From the NCBI RefSeq assembly GCF_026344005.1, contig NZ_JAPKNH010000004.1, positions 479,803 to 543,802 on the forward strand: a DNA stretch of 64,000 nt. The letters run 5' to 3'. The notes beneath the pieces were generated by a model, which searched no databases, was not told the DNA's origin, and saw only the letters and a program-made list of their open reading frames with translations. Shown here piece by piece: positions 45,664-55,376 of the stretch. Position numbers and translations under genes: made by a program. Position 1 is the first letter of the stretch, and the number at the start of each line of letters is the position of its first letter. This stretch comes from Kaistia terrae (GTDB lineage: Bacteria; Pseudomonadota; Alphaproteobacteria; Rhizobiales; Kaistiaceae).

Positions 45664-46938
45664 TCAGACGGCGACCGGCGATCCCAAGCGTTCGCCGATC
45701 TTGCCATGGTTCACCAGCTTGTCGATGGGGCCGATCGCGGCGACCGTCGGCGAACTGCCGGTAAAGATGCGGTGGGCAAGTTCCCGCACGCGGGAGACCG
45801 AGACGTCGTCGATGCGGGCGACGATTTCCTCGACCGGGATCGGGCGTCCGAACAGCAGGAGCTGCCGGGCCACCTGACCGGCGCGAGCTGCCGGGCTTTC
45901 GAGGCTCATCAGCAGGCTGGCGCGCATCTGTGCGCGCGAACGGCTCAGTTCGGCTTCGGTGACGTCGAGGCTCGACCGCTCCAGCTCGCCGAGCAGGACT
46001 GGCATCAGCTCTTCAATATCCTCGCCGCCGGTCGCGGCATGGATGCCGAAAAGGCCGGTATCCGCGAAGCTCCAGTGGAAGGCATAGACCGAATAGCAAA
46101 GGCCGCGCTTTTCGCGCACTTCCTGGAACAGGCGCGACGACATTCCACCGCCCAGCATCGAGGCGAGGATCTGTACGGCGTGAAAATCATCCGACTTGTA
46201 AGGCACACCCTCGAAGCCGAGCAGGATCTGCGCTTCCATCAGGTCGCGCGTTTCGCGCATCTCGCCGCCGCGGTAATGCGCCGTCTCGCTGTGGGTCAGC
46301 TCGGCCGAAGGCAGGCTGGCGAACCGATCCTCTGCGAGTTTGACGAGCGCGTCGTGATCGACGTTGCCGGCCGCGGCCAGCACCATGTTGGGGCCGTGAT
46401 AGTGGCGGTCGAGATAGGAGGAGAGATCCCCGGAGCTGGTGCGCCGAACGGTCTCCTCGGTGCCCAGAATGGTCCGGCCGATCGGCTGGTCAGGATAGGC
46501 GCTCTCGACGAAGAAGTCGAAGACGCGGTCCTCGGGCGTATCGAGCGAAGCGCCGATTTCCTGCACGATGACGTGCTGCTCGCGCTTCAGTTCGTCGGCG
46601 TCGAAGGCCGAGTTGCAGAGGATGTCGCTCAGGATGTCGACGGCAAGCTCGGCGTCCGGCTTCAGGATGCGGGCATAATAGGAGGTCGTCTCGACGCTGG
46701 TCGCTGCGTTCAGTTCGCCGCCGACCGCCTCGATTTCCTCGGCGATGTCGGTTGCCGAACGCTTGCGCGTGCCCTTGAAGGCCATGTGCTCGAGCAGATG
46801 CGAGATTCCGTGTTCCGAAGTCTCTTCGCGACGCGATCCGGCGCCGACCCAGACGCCCAGGGCCGCGCTTTCCAGGTGATTCATGTCATGGGTCGCGACG
46901 GTCAGTCCCGACTTGAGTTTCGTCACCTGTACTGTCAT
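45664..46938 (-). CDS. M16 family zinc peptidase (mitochondrial-processing-peptidase-like)
   Basis: This 424-residue peptidase has the inverted zinc motif HLLEHMAFKGTRKR (HxxEH) and a downstream Glu in ELKREQHVIVQEIG. The tail GGGMSSRLFQEVREKRGLCYSVYAF is typical of the alphaproteobacterial PqqL/MPP-beta-like proteins. The start at 46938 is chosen because GGTGATC, a good match to the anti-Shine-Dalgarno sequence, lies 7 bases upstream. A GTG at 46983 overlapping the thrC stop is an alternative. It probably clears peptides in the cell envelope or cytosol. Confidence 0.95.
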   Translation of the reverse strand: MTVQVTKLKSGLTVATHDMNHLESAALGVWVGAGSRREETSEHGISHLLEHMAFKGTRKRSATDIAEEIEAVGGELNAATSVETTSYYARILKPDAELAVDILSDILCNSAFDADELKREQHVIVQEIGASLDTPEDRVFDFFVESAYPDQPIGRTILGTEETVRRTSSGDLSSYLDRHYHGPNMVLAAAGNVDHDALVKLAEDRFASLPSAELTHSETAHYRGGEMRETRDLMEAQILLGFEGVPYKSDDFHAVQILASMLGGGMSSRLFQEVREKRGLCYSVYAFHWSFADTGLFGIHAATGGEDIEELMPVLLGELERSSLDVTEAELSRSRAQMRASLLMSLESPAARAGQVARQLLLFGRPIPVEEIVARIDDVSVSRVRELAHRIFTGSSPTVAAIGPIDKLVNHGKIGERLGSPVAV

Positions 46939-46979
46939 GCGCGGATCACCGGCATGAGAACTGCTTCGAGTGCCATGCT

Positions 46980-48386
46980 TCACACCTTTTCGTGGAGAGC
47001 GCGGGCGCGGGCTTCGACGAAGCGGGCGACGGCACCAATATCGTTGGGAAGAACGGTGAAGCGCTCCTCCCGCTGCATGAGGTCGCCAAGCCAGAGGGGC
47101 AGGGCGGGATGGACGCCGGTGGCAGCCTCCACGGCGGCCGGGAACTTGGCCGGATGGGCGGTCGACAGCGTCACCATCGGCGAGCCGGTCTCGGGCTGCC
47201 GGGCGGCAACGGCGAGTGCCACCGCCGTATGCGGATCTGCGAGGTAGCCGGTTGCGGCGAGCGTTTCGCGCATCGTCGCGTCCGTCTCGGCCTCGTTGGC
47301 GCGGCCGGCAACGAATTCCGTCCGGATATCCGCAAGGGCCTGTTCCGGCATCGTGAAGGCGCCGGACTGGCCAAGGCTGTCCATCAGGCGACGCACCGCA
47401 TCTCCGTCGCGACCGGCTGCTTCAAACAGCAACCGTTCGAAGTTGGACGAAATCTGGATGTCCATCGACGGCGACTGCGTCGGCACCACGCCGGTCATCT
47501 CGTAGCGGCCCGATTCGAGCGTGCGGGCGAGGATGTCGTTGGTGTTGGTGGCGATCACCAGCCGGTCGATCGGCAGGCCGATCTTCTTGGCGACATAGCC
47601 GGCGAAGACGTCGCCGAAATTGCCGGTCGGCACGGTGAAGGAGATTTTGCGCGCCGGCGCGCCGAGCGAGACGGCCGCCGTGACGTAATAAACCACCTGG
47701 GCGACGATGCGGCCCCAGTTGATCGAATTGACGCCCGACAGCGAAACCCGGTCGCGAAACGCGTGGTCGTTGAACAGGCCTTTCACGATCGACTGGCAAT
47801 CGTCGAACGTGCCTTCGAGCGCGATGGCATGGACGTTGGCGTCATGCACCGTGGTCATCTGGCGCTGCTGCACCGGCGAGACACGGCCATGCGGGAACAG
47901 GATGAAGATGTCGGTCGCGGCACGGCCTCGGAAGGCCTCGATGGCGGCGCCGCCCGTATCGCCGGAGGTCGCGCCGACGATGGTGGCGCGGCGGCCGCGC
48001 TCGGCCAGCACATGGTCCATCAGCCGCGCGAGCAGCTGCATCGCCACGTCCTTGAACGCCAGCGTCGGGCCGTGGAAAAGCTCCAGAATGAAGCTGTTCG
48101 GGCCGGTCTGCACCAAGGGTGCGACAGCCGGATGGAGGAAGGTCGCATAGGCTTCGGCGCACATCCTCCGCAGGTCGGCATCGGCGATTTCGCCGGCGAC
48201 GAACGGATGGATCACCGCATAGGCGACCTCATGATAGGGCCGCCCCGCAAGGCGCGAAAAGCTCTCGGAAGAAAACGCCGGCCATGTCTCGGGTACATAC
48301 AGGCCGCCATCGCGTGCGAGCCCTGCCAGAAGTACGTCAGAGAAGCCGAGCGCGGGGGCAAGACCGCGCGTGCTCACATATTTCAC
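46980..48386 (-). CDS. thrC: Threonine synthase
   Basis: This PLP enzyme converts O-phosphohomoserine to threonine. The 468-residue protein has VKYVSTRGLAPALGFSDVLLAGLARDGGLYVPE at the start. The PLP lysine lies in FHGPTLAFKDVAMQLLARL, and the phosphate and cofactor loops in VGATSGDTGGAAIEAFRG and PTGNFGDVFAGY. The GTG start at 48386 has GGAGG 10 bases upstream. The upstream step, ThrB, is at 38952. It is followed by the M16 peptidase gene. Confidence 0.96.
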   Translation of the reverse strand: MKYVSTRGLAPALGFSDVLLAGLARDGGLYVPETWPAFSSESFSRLAGRPYHEVAYAVIHPFVAGEIADADLRRMCAEAYATFLHPAVAPLVQTGPNSFILELFHGPTLAFKDVAMQLLARLMDHVLAERGRRATIVGATSGDTGGAAIEAFRGRAATDIFILFPHGRVSPVQQRQMTTVHDANVHAIALEGTFDDCQSIVKGLFNDHAFRDRVSLSGVNSINWGRIVAQVVYYVTAAVSLGAPARKISFTVPTGNFGDVFAGYVAKKIGLPIDRLVIATNTNDILARTLESGRYEMTGVVPTQSPSMDIQISSNFERLLFEAAGRDGDAVRRLMDSLGQSGAFTMPEQALADIRTEFVAGRANEAETDATMRETLAATGYLADPHTAVALAVAARQPETGSPMVTLSTAHPAKFPAAVEAATGVHPALPLWLGDLMQREERFTVLPNDIGAVARFVEARARALHEKV

Positions 48387-48553
48387 GGAAGAAACGCCTC
48401 CACATGCGGCCAGACTTGTCGCAAGCCGCCTTTGCTGCAACCCTATCGTCGCGGGATGCGACGGGCAAGGTGCGGCAGGCCGTCGGCCACTAAGTCGCCA
48501 AAGATCAATCGGACTGTTATAGACGTCGCGCACCAGCGTCGAGGATTATTGGG

Positions 48554-49204
48554 ATGCATCGTTCTTCTTTCGGCGGCTCGGCTAGGCCGCGCCGCCTCAT
48601 GGCACTTGTTTCGGTCGCCGCCCTGGCTGGCCTGGTTTCCGCCTGTTCAAGCGTGAGCGATGGCTCCTCGTCCGGCAGCGGCAATGTCGTCAAGAATGCG
48701 CTCTTCGGAGCACCGAACAAGAACCTGGAGAATGCGACGATCGTGTCGGCCGAGAACTTCGGCCAGGCGGTCGATTGTCCGCCGGTTTCGATCAGGCCGG
48801 GGACCGAGGAATTCAAGGTCTTCGCGGCCGGCAAGCCCGATCCCCTGACCGGCGCCAACCCTCCGGTGGTTTATCAGGTGTCGATCGTCGACACGGCGCG
48901 CGAGTGCCGGAAGGTGCCCGGCGGCGTCAATATCAAGCTCGGCATCAAGGGGCGCGTCGCGGCGGGACCGGCCGGCAAGGCGCAGACCATCAACGTGCCG
49001 ATTCGCATCGCTGTCATGGAAGGACGCGACAAGGTCCTGAAGTCGGAACTGGCGCGCATCCCGGTCGTGCTGGCGGCTCCCACCTTCGCTGCGGATTTCA
49101 CCAAGATCGACGAATCGATCACCGTGCCGATCAGCGAAGGCAACACCGATTTCCACGTCTATGTCGGCCTCGACGACAAGGCCTCCGGCAAGAGCGGTCG
49201 CTAG
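48554..49204 (+). CDS. Predicted lipoprotein of unknown function
   Basis: This 216-residue protein has a signal peptide with the lipobox LVSAC (MALVSVAALAGLVSAC). A Ser/Gly linker and a beta-rich domain follow (VVYQVSIVDTARECRKVPGGVNIKLGIKGRVAAGP, VPIRIAVMEGRDKVLKSELARIPVVL). Two cysteines (VDCPPVSIR and ARECRKV) may pair. I do not recognise a named family; similar hypothetical lipoproteins exist in Rhizobiales. It is divergent from thrC and lies just before the glycine riboswitch. Confidence 0.8.
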   Translation: MHRSSFGGSARPRRLMALVSVAALAGLVSACSSVSDGSSSGSGNVVKNALFGAPNKNLENATIVSAENFGQAVDCPPVSIRPGTEEFKVFAAGKPDPLTGANPPVVYQVSIVDTARECRKVPGGVNIKLGIKGRVAAGPAGKAQTINVPIRIAVMEGRDKVLKSELARIPVVLAAPTFAADFTKIDESITVPISEGNTDFHVYVGLDDKASGKSGR

Positions 49205-49350
49205 GATAGAGGCGCGGTCGCCAAGATTGATGTAAATCCGGGCATCGCGTCGATTGACGGGATGCCCGCGATCCTTCAGTAACGAGGGAGGCAGGATCCG
49301 TGTCGCGATCCTGTCGAGTCGATGCCTTCGGGTGCCGACTGAACGACCAC

Positions 49351-49552
49351 CGGGAGAGACCGAAGGGGTGCAAACCCCGTCGGCGCCGAAGGAGCAACCG
49401 CCCCGGAAACTCTCAGGCCAACGGACCGGCTGGTCGGCGACGCTCTGGAAAGCAGCTTTCTGCCATGAAGCATGGCGAAAGCTCACCGAAGGAGTAGCCG
49501 TATCTGCCATCTTGGCAGAGCGGGAAATCTCTCAGGTTCTCAGACAGAGGGG
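49351..49552 (+). promoter_or_regulatory. Tandem glycine riboswitch (gcvT element)
   Basis: Two aptamers follow each other. Aptamer I (about 49351-49435) has GGGAGAGACC, CCGAAGGAGCAACC and AACTCTCAGGCCAA. Aptamer II (about 49441-49552) has CTCTGGAAAGC, CACCGAAGGAGTAGCC, ATCTCTCAGGTTCTCAGACAGAGGGG. The CCGAAGG and CTCAGG elements are the conserved glycine-binding core. It lies 60 bases upstream of gcvT and should switch on the glycine cleavage operon when glycine is high. Confidence 0.95.
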
Positions 49553-49560
49553 GCGCGGAA

Positions 49561-49578
49561 CAGGCCAGATTGGGCCTG
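49561..49578 (+). promoter_or_regulatory. Hairpin in the riboswitch expression platform
   Basis: CAGGCC and GGCCTG flank a 6-base loop just after aptamer II, before the ribosome site GAGGA (near 49600) of gcvT. It could take part in the on/off folding that controls translation. No T-run follows, so transcriptional termination is less likely. Confidence 0.45.
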
Positions 49579-49612
49579 CCCGTGTCACTGACTCTGTCGA
49601 GGATTCTGATGC

Positions 49613-50761
49613 ATGGCTGATTTGGCCGCTAACGACCTTCTGCTCGAGACGCCGCTTGCCGGCCTCCATCGCGAACTCGGCGCCCGCATGGTGCCCTTCG
49701 CGGGCTATGCGATGCCGGTGCAATATCCCAAGGGCATCCTGACCGAACACAACTGGACGCGCGAAAGCGCCGGCCTGTTCGACGTCTCCCATATGGGCCA
49801 GGCCTATCTGGTCGGCCCGGACCACGCGACGACGGCCCGCGCGCTCGAAGCGCTGACGCCGGGCGATTTCCAGGCGCTGACGCCCGGCCGCGTCCGCTAC
49901 ACGCTGCTGACGACGCCGGAAGGCGGCATCATCGACGATCTGATGGTGACGCGCCTTGCCGATCCGAGCCTGGACGGCACGCTCTATCTGGTCGTCAACG
50001 CGGGCCGAAAGGCGATCGACTACGCCCATATTTCCGCCAACCTGCCGGAAGGCGTCACGCTCGAAGTCGCAGACGACCTGGCGCTGGTGGCGTTGCAGGG
50101 GCCGAAGGCGGCCGAAGTGATGGCGCGCCATTGCCCGGATGCCGCCACCATGGGCTTCATGACCGCGGCGCGCGTTGCCGTCGATGGCGTCGACTGCCAC
50201 ATCAGCCGCTCCGGCTATACCGGCGAGGACGGCTACGAAATCTCCGTTCCGTCGGACAAGGCCGAGGCGCTGGTCCGTTCGCTGCTGGCCGAGCCGGAAG
50301 TCGAACCTGTCGGACTTGGCGCCCGCGATTCGCTGCGGCTCGAAGCCGGGCTTTGCCTCTATGGCCATGACATTGACGAGGCGACGTCGCCGGTCGAGGC
50401 TGATCTCGGCTTTGCGCTCGCCAAGCGCCGTCGCGCCGAAGGTGGTTTTCCCGGCGCCGGTCGTATCCTTGGCGAACTCGCTACCGGCCCGGGACGGCTT
50501 CGCGTCGGCATCTTGCCGGAGGGCAGGGCGCCAGCCCGCGAGGGCACCGAGATCCGCGACGCTTCCGGCGCCATTATCGGCATCGTTACCTCGGGCGGCT
50601 TCGGCCCAACGGCCGGCGGCCCGATCGCCATGGGCTATGTCTCGGCCGAGCATGCAGCCCCCGGCACCCCCGTCACGCTAGTGGTTCGCGGCAAGGATCT
50701 TGCTGCGTCCGTCGTCGCCATGCCTTTCGTTCCGCACCGCTATTTCCGCAAGCAAGCCTGA
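49613..50761 (+). CDS. gcvT: Glycine cleavage system T protein (aminomethyltransferase)
   Basis: This 382-residue protein transfers the methylene group from the H-protein-bound aminomethyl arm to tetrahydrofolate, releasing ammonia. It has MVPFAGYAMPVQYPKGILTEHNWTRESAGLFDVSHMGQAYL, the active-site region RYTLLTTPEGGIIDDLMVTRL and GYTGEDGYEISVP, and ends in the GcvT C domain (SGGFGPTAGGPIAMGYV). AGGA lies 9 bases before the ATG. It is the first gene under the glycine riboswitch. Confidence 0.97.
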   Translation: MADLAANDLLLETPLAGLHRELGARMVPFAGYAMPVQYPKGILTEHNWTRESAGLFDVSHMGQAYLVGPDHATTARALEALTPGDFQALTPGRVRYTLLTTPEGGIIDDLMVTRLADPSLDGTLYLVVNAGRKAIDYAHISANLPEGVTLEVADDLALVALQGPKAAEVMARHCPDAATMGFMTAARVAVDGVDCHISRSGYTGEDGYEISVPSDKAEALVRSLLAEPEVEPVGLGARDSLRLEAGLCLYGHDIDEATSPVEADLGFALAKRRRAEGGFPGAGRILGELATGPGRLRVGILPEGRAPAREGTEIRDASGAIIGIVTSGGFGPTAGGPIAMGYVSAEHAAPGTPVTLVVRGKDLAASVVAMPFVPHRYFRKQA

Positions 50762-50785
50762 ACGGCGCCTCCAGGGAAGATCACC

Positions 50786-51157
50786 ATGACCAGCTATTTC
50801 ACCAAGGATCACGAATGGGTTCGCGTCGACGGTGACGCCGCCTATGTCGGCATCACCGACTATGCGCAGTCGCAACTGGGCGACGTCGTCTATGTCGAAC
50901 TGCCGGAAGTCGGCAAGACCTTCGCCAAGGGCGACGACGCGGCGGTGGTCGAATCCGTCAAGGCGGCGAGTGACGTCTACGCACCGGTTTCTGGCGTTGT
51001 TGTCGGCGTCAACGGCGCGCTCGAGGCGTCGCCGGCCATGATCAACGAGGCGGCCGAGACGGATGGCTGGTTCCTGAAGCTGACGCTGACGGAGCCGGGC
51101 GAACTGGAAGGCCTGCTCGACGAAGCAGCGTACCGGGCGTTCGTCGAAACGCTGTAG
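50786..51157 (+). CDS. gcvH: Glycine cleavage system H protein
   Basis: This 123-residue lipoyl carrier moves the aminomethyl group between P, T and L proteins. The lipoyl-lysine is Lys59 in [16 protein letters not shown]. The N-terminal [40 protein letters not shown] is typical. GGGAAG lies before the ATG, and the gene follows gcvT by 24 bases. Confidence 0.98.
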   Translation: MTSYFTKDHEWVRVDGDAAYVGITDYAQSQLGDVVYVELPEVGKTFAKGDDAAVVESVKAASDVYAPVSGVVVGVNGALEASPAMINEAAETDGWFLKLTLTEPGELEGLLDEAAYRAFVETL

Positions 51158-51190
51158 TTGGGCGGCTCGCTGGCCCCTCAGACAAAGACG

Positions 51191-51245
51191 TAAACCCTCA
51201 CCCGACGGCTTTGCCGTCGACCTCTCCCGCAAGGTGAGAGGTGAA
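51191..51245. repeat. Intergenic palindromes between gcvH and gcvPA
   Basis: CGACGGC-TTT-GCCGTCG (51203-51219) and CCTCTC-GAGAGG (51221-51241) sit in the only sizable gap of the glycine cleavage operon. They belong to the same CCTCTCCC repeat family as 12091 and 17031. Its position inside an operon is unusual and may affect the level of the P protein. Confidence 0.6.
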
Positions 51246-51259
51246 GGAAAGACCAGACG

Positions 51260-52603
51260 ATGCGCTATCTTCCCCATTCCGATACGGACCGGCAGTCGAT
51301 GCTGGCGGCGATCGGCGTCGGATCGATCGACGATCTATTCGCCGATATTCCCAGGGACCTTCGGGTCCATGGGCTCGATCTGCCCAAGGCAGCCGGCGAG
51401 ATGTCGGTCGAGCGCACGCTCGGCCGCCTCTCGGCTCGCAATGTTTCGGCGTCCTCCGTGCCGTTCTTCGTCGGCGCCGGCGCCTACAAGCATCATGTTC
51501 CGGCGACGGTCGATCACCTGATCCAGCGCTCGGAGTTCCTGACCTCCTACACGCCGTATCAGCCGGAAATCACCCAGGGCACGCTGCAGGTCCTGTTCGA
51601 ATTCCAGACCCAGATCGCGCATCTGACAGGCATGGAGGTGGCGAACGCCTCGATGTATGACGGCTCGACTGCGACGGTTGAAGCCGTGCTGATGGCGCAT
51701 CGTCTGACCAAGCGGAAGAAAGCCGTGCTTTCCGGCGGCCTGCATCCGCACTATCGCGCCGTCGTCGAGTCGCTGTCGCCTATGGCCGGCGATACCGTCC
51801 TGTCGTTGCCGGCCGACCCGAACGCGACCGAGGATATCCTTGGCCAGATCGACGCCGAGACATCCTGCGTCGTCGTGCAGTCGCCCTCCGTCTATGGCCA
51901 TCTGATCGATCTGGCGCCGATCGCGGCGAAGGCGCACGAGGTCGGCGCGCTGCTGATCGCCGTCTTCACCGAGGTCGTCTCACTCGGCCTGATCGAGCCG
52001 CCGGGGGCGCAGGGCGCCGACATCGTCGTCGGCGAGGGCCAGTCGATCGGCAATGCGCTGAGCTTCGGCGGGCCTTATGTCGGCCTGTTCGCGACGCGAA
52101 TGAAATTCGTCCGCCAGATGCCCGGTCGCCTCTGTGGCGAGACGGTTGACGCTGAAGGCCGGCGCGGTTTCGTGCTGACGCTTTCGACCCGCGAGCAGCA
52201 CATCCGCCGCGATAAGGCGACCTCGAATATCTGTACGAATTCAGGGCTTTGCGCCCTGGCGTTCACGATTCATATGACGCTTCTCGGCCAAGCAGGCCTT
52301 TCGCGGCTGGCGCGGGTCAATCACGCCAACGCGGTGAAGCTGGCTGAATCGCTTTCTGCGCTACCGGGCGTAACCCTCTTGAATGACTCGTTCTTCAACG
52401 AGTTCACCATCCGCCTGCCCGGCAATGCCGCCGACATCGTCGAGAAGCTGGTGGCCAAGGGCGTGCTCGCCGGCGTACCGGCCTCGAGGTTGGAGCCCGG
52501 CAAGGGCGAACTCGCCGATCTCCTGATCGTCGCCTCGACCGAAGTGAACACGGATGATGACCGCGCCGCCTTGGTGGCAGCGCTTTCGGAGGTGCTCGCA
52601 TGA
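51260..52603 (+). CDS. gcvPA: Glycine dehydrogenase (decarboxylating) subunit 1
   Basis: This 447-residue protein forms half of the split P protein. It has [31 protein letters not shown] at the start. It then has [39 protein letters not shown] and [28 protein letters not shown]. Subunit 1 pairs with subunit 2 to decarboxylate glycine with PLP. It overlaps gcvPB by 4 bases (ATGA). Confidence 0.97.
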   Translation: MRYLPHSDTDRQSMLAAIGVGSIDDLFADIPRDLRVHGLDLPKAAGEMSVERTLGRLSARNVSASSVPFFVGAGAYKHHVPATVDHLIQRSEFLTSYTPYQPEITQGTLQVLFEFQTQIAHLTGMEVANASMYDGSTATVEAVLMAHRLTKRKKAVLSGGLHPHYRAVVESLSPMAGDTVLSLPADPNATEDILGQIDAETSCVVVQSPSVYGHLIDLAPIAAKAHEVGALLIAVFTEVVSLGLIEPPGAQGADIVVGEGQSIGNALSFGGPYVGLFATRMKFVRQMPGRLCGETVDAEGRRGFVLTLSTREQHIRRDKATSNICTNSGLCALAFTIHMTLLGQAGLSRLARVNHANAVKLAESLSALPGVTLLNDSFFNEFTIRLPGNAADIVEKLVAKGVLAGVPASRLEPGKGELADLLIVASTEVNTDDDRAALVAALSEVLA

Positions 52604-54180
52604 GCATGAACAGCCAGGGTCGCCCCACCGTCGCCGCCAGCGCTGCGACATCCGATGCACCCAAAACCTTCACCGGCAATCGCGCGCTCCAGATCGAGGA
52701 AGCGCTGCTGTTCGAGGTCGGCCGCCACGACGTCACCGGAGTCGATCTCGACGAGCCGGCCGCCTTCAAGCCGCGCCTCGGCAAGCTCGCCCGCAAGCAG
52801 CCGATCGATCTTCCCGGTCTCTCCGAGCCGGAAACGATGCGCCACTATGTGCGCCTCAGCCAGAAGAACTACTCGATCGACAGCGGCCTCTATCCGCTCG
52901 GCTCCTGCACGATGAAGCACAATCCGCGCCTCAACGAGAAGATGGCGCGGCTGCCCGGTATCGGCGACGTGCACCCGCTGCAGCCGCTTTCCACCGTCGG
53001 CGGCGCGGTTGAGCTGATGGCCGAGCTTGGCCGCTGGCTTTTGGAAATGACCGGCATGACCTCGGTCGCCCTGTCGCCGAAGGCCGGCGCGCATGGCGAG
53101 CTTTGCGGCATGATGGCGATCAAGGCTGCCATCGCTGCCAAGGGCGAGACGCGCAACATCGTGCTGGTGCCGGAATCGGCGCATGGCACCAACCCGGCCA
53201 CGGCCGCCCTGATCGGCTTCAAGGTCGTTACCGTGCCGGCCCGGCCGGACGGCACCGTCGCGCCGGAAGCGGTCAAGGCGCTGCTGTCGCCCGACGTTGC
53301 CGCGATCATGCTGACCAACCCGAACACCTGCGGACTGTTCGAGCGCGATGTCGTCGAGATCGCGGCGGCGATCCACGCGGCGGGTGCGTATTTCTACTGC
53401 GATGGCGCGAACTTCAACGCCATCGTCGGCAAGGCGAAGGTCGGCGATCTCGGCGTCGATGCCATGCACATCAACCTGCACAAGACGTTTTCCACCCCGC
53501 ATGGCGGCGGCGGACCGGGCGCCGGTCCCGTCGTGCTGTCGGAACGCCTCGCCGCCTTCGCGCCGTTGCCCTTCGTGCGGGCAGGGGCCGATGGGCCGGT
53601 CCTGGTTGAGAGCGAAGAGGCTCTATTACCGGGTGAAACGCCTTTCGGTCGCATGACGGCGTTCCATGGCCAGATGGGCATGTTCGTCCGGGCGCTTTCC
53701 TACATGCTGTCGCATGGCTCGGACGGTGTGCAGCAGGCGTCGGAAGATGCCGTGCTCAATGCCAATTATGTCCGCGCCGGTCTTCGCGATTTGATGAGCC
53801 AGCCGTCCGGCGATCGCACCTGCATGCACGAAGTGCTGTTCGACGACACCTTCCTGGAAGGCACCGGCGTCTCGACGCTCGATTTCGCCAAGGCGATGAT
53901 CGACGAGGGCTATCACCCGATGACGATGTATTTCCCGCTCGTCGTGCATGGCGCAATGCTGATCGAGCCGACGGAATCGGAATCGAAGGCCTCGCTCGAC
54001 CTGTTCATCGCGACCTTGCGGGATCTGGTGATGAAGGCGAAGGCGGGTGAGCTGGAGTTGTTCCAGCAGGCCCCGCGTTTCGCCCCGCGCCGCCGCCTGG
54101 ACGAAACGCGCGCCGCGCGCTCGCCCAAGCTCAAATGGGAAAAGCCCGAGCCGTGGACGGAAGCCGCCGCGGCTGAGTAA
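52600..54180 (+). CDS. gcvPB: Glycine dehydrogenase (decarboxylating) subunit 2
   Basis: This 526-residue subunit carries the PLP lysine, Lys295, in [21 protein letters not shown]. Other motifs are [44 protein letters not shown] and [19 protein letters not shown]. With subunit 1 it forms the glycine decarboxylase. In most Rhizobiales P is one long chain of about 950 residues, so the split form is a feature of this genome. Confidence 0.97.
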   Translation: MSMNSQGRPTVAASAATSDAPKTFTGNRALQIEEALLFEVGRHDVTGVDLDEPAAFKPRLGKLARKQPIDLPGLSEPETMRHYVRLSQKNYSIDSGLYPLGSCTMKHNPRLNEKMARLPGIGDVHPLQPLSTVGGAVELMAELGRWLLEMTGMTSVALSPKAGAHGELCGMMAIKAAIAAKGETRNIVLVPESAHGTNPATAALIGFKVVTVPARPDGTVAPEAVKALLSPDVAAIMLTNPNTCGLFERDVVEIAAAIHAAGAYFYCDGANFNAIVGKAKVGDLGVDAMHINLHKTFSTPHGGGGPGAGPVVLSERLAAFAPLPFVRAGADGPVLVESEEALLPGETPFGRMTAFHGQMGMFVRALSYMLSHGSDGVQQASEDAVLNANYVRAGLRDLMSQPSGDRTCMHEVLFDDTFLEGTGVSTLDFAKAMIDEGYHPMTMYFPLVVHGAMLIEPTESESKASLDLFIATLRDLVMKAKAGELELFQQAPRFAPRRRLDETRAARSPKLKWEKPEPWTEAAAAE

Positions 54181-54186
54181 AACAGT

Positions 54187-54288
54187 CTAGCTCTTGATGG
54201 TGCTGGTAGCGGAGACGGCGGCAATCGCGCCGAGCGTCTCTGCCTTGACGATGACAGGCTTCTCATAGGGTTTGCGTTGTGTTGTCAT
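54187..54288 (-). CDS. Short peptide with RiPP-leader-like N terminus
   Basis: This 33-residue open frame begins at an ATG with GGAG 6 bases upstream, a strong ribosome site for such a short gene. The start reads MTTQRKPYEKPVIVKAETLG, where PYxxP-x-I/V resembles the YxxP leader motif recognised by RRE domains in lasso-type and related peptide precursors. The rest is small residues (GAIAAVSATSTIKS) with no Cys, Asp or Glu. That rules out a normal lasso ring and lanthionine chemistry. It converges with gcvPB (6 bases) and is divergent from the formyltransferase gene. No modifying enzyme set is visible nearby. Confidence 0.6.
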   Translation of the reverse strand: MTTQRKPYEKPVIVKAETLGAIAAVSATSTIKS

Positions 54289-54388
54289 GGCTGTCTCCAG
54301 TTTTAATGACACGACGCTAGCGGCAGGGTTCGGTTCTGTAAACCCTGCGACCAGCCGGGTGCCAGCTCAGGTTCGGGAAGGTCAAAAT

Positions 54389-55357
54389 GTGGCGCTGACG
54401 GCACTGTTTCTCGGCAGTCCGTCGGTTGCTCCCGCCGCCGTGGTGGCGCGTTGGCTCGCCGGAGGTAACCGGATCGCCGCGTTCTGGACCGCGGACGGTC
54501 ATGACAACCTCTGGGGTTACGATCGGCGCTTGGCGCGCGTGGCCCCACAATGGTCGATCGGACGACAGCTTGAAGCAGCTGAAGTCCCTGTCGTTAGGGT
54601 GCCGCGTCTCGCCGGATGGTCGGATGGCCCTCGGTTCGCGCGCGAAATGGGCGCGGATGTCCTGATCTCGGCCTATTTCCATCACGTTATTCCGTCCGCG
54701 ATCCTGGATATCTTTCCCGGTCGCGCCTTCAACATTCATCCCTCTCTTTTGCCTCGCTATCGGGGCCCGACGCCGCTGCAGGGCATGATTCTCGATCGTG
54801 CGACGGATGCGGCCGGCGCAACGCTGCATCTGCTGGACGCCACGCTCGACACGGGAGCGATCGTTGCCCAGACGCCGGTTGCCTTCCCGGTGAAGCCGCC
54901 GGCGACGGGCTACGCAATCGCTCTGGCCCATGCCGCGGCCGGTCTGGTCGATCACATTCCCGCATTTCTGCAAGGGCGGATCGAAGCGCGCACGCAGGAT
55001 GAGGCGGCTGCTTCCTACGTGAAGGTCGTTCCCGCCAAAGCTTTCGTCGTCTCGTCGGATTTGAGCGCCGACGAGGTTGCGTGGCGGTGCGGGATGATGC
55101 CGTATTTTCGACCGCCCGCGATCCGGGAACTGCCGGGGCGTGACGCCATTGGCTTCGACCGCGTGCTCGGCCCGCGTACAGGAGCAGCACCTCGCGCCCG
55201 ATGGTTTTCCGGCGATTTCGACGCGGCCGACCAGCGCGTTCGCGTCCGGTTGCGCTGGAACGGATGGAGACGGATGGATCGCTGGAGGTTCTTCTGGCTA
55301 TTGCGGCAAAGCCCCGTCGTGCTGAAGGCCCCCGAGGTTACAGCTCGCGCGCCGTAG
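54389..55357 (+). CDS. Formyltransferase-like protein
   Basis: This 322-residue protein has the formyltransferase catalytic region: DVLISAYFHHVIPSAILDIFPGRAFNIHPSLLPRYRGPTPLQGMILD. The N-H-D triad maps as Asn and His in FNIHPSLLP and Asp in LDTGAIVAQ. It resembles methionyl-tRNA formyltransferase-type N-formylating enzymes, but the C-terminal part is different and the substrate is unknown. The GTG start at 54389 has AAGG 7 bases upstream; ATG at 54287 would overlap the peptide start and lacks a ribosome site. It is divergent from the peptide gene at 54187-54288. Confidence 0.8.
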   Translation: MALTALFLGSPSVAPAAVVARWLAGGNRIAAFWTADGHDNLWGYDRRLARVAPQWSIGRQLEAAEVPVVRVPRLAGWSDGPRFAREMGADVLISAYFHHVIPSAILDIFPGRAFNIHPSLLPRYRGPTPLQGMILDRATDAAGATLHLLDATLDTGAIVAQTPVAFPVKPPATGYAIALAHAAAGLVDHIPAFLQGRIEARTQDEAAASYVKVVPAKAFVVSSDLSADEVAWRCGMMPYFRPPAIRELPGRDAIGFDRVLGPRTGAAPRARWFSGDFDAADQRVRVRLRWNGWRRMDRWRFFWLLRQSPVVLKAPEVTARAP

Positions 55358-55376
55358 AGGAGCGTATGGGGCAGGG

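Noticed and set aside
54187..54288. Calling the peptide a lasso peptide precursor
   Set aside because: The part after the leader-like segment has no Asp or Glu at ring position 7-9, and no cyclase or protease genes are nearby. Only the leader resemblance is kept.
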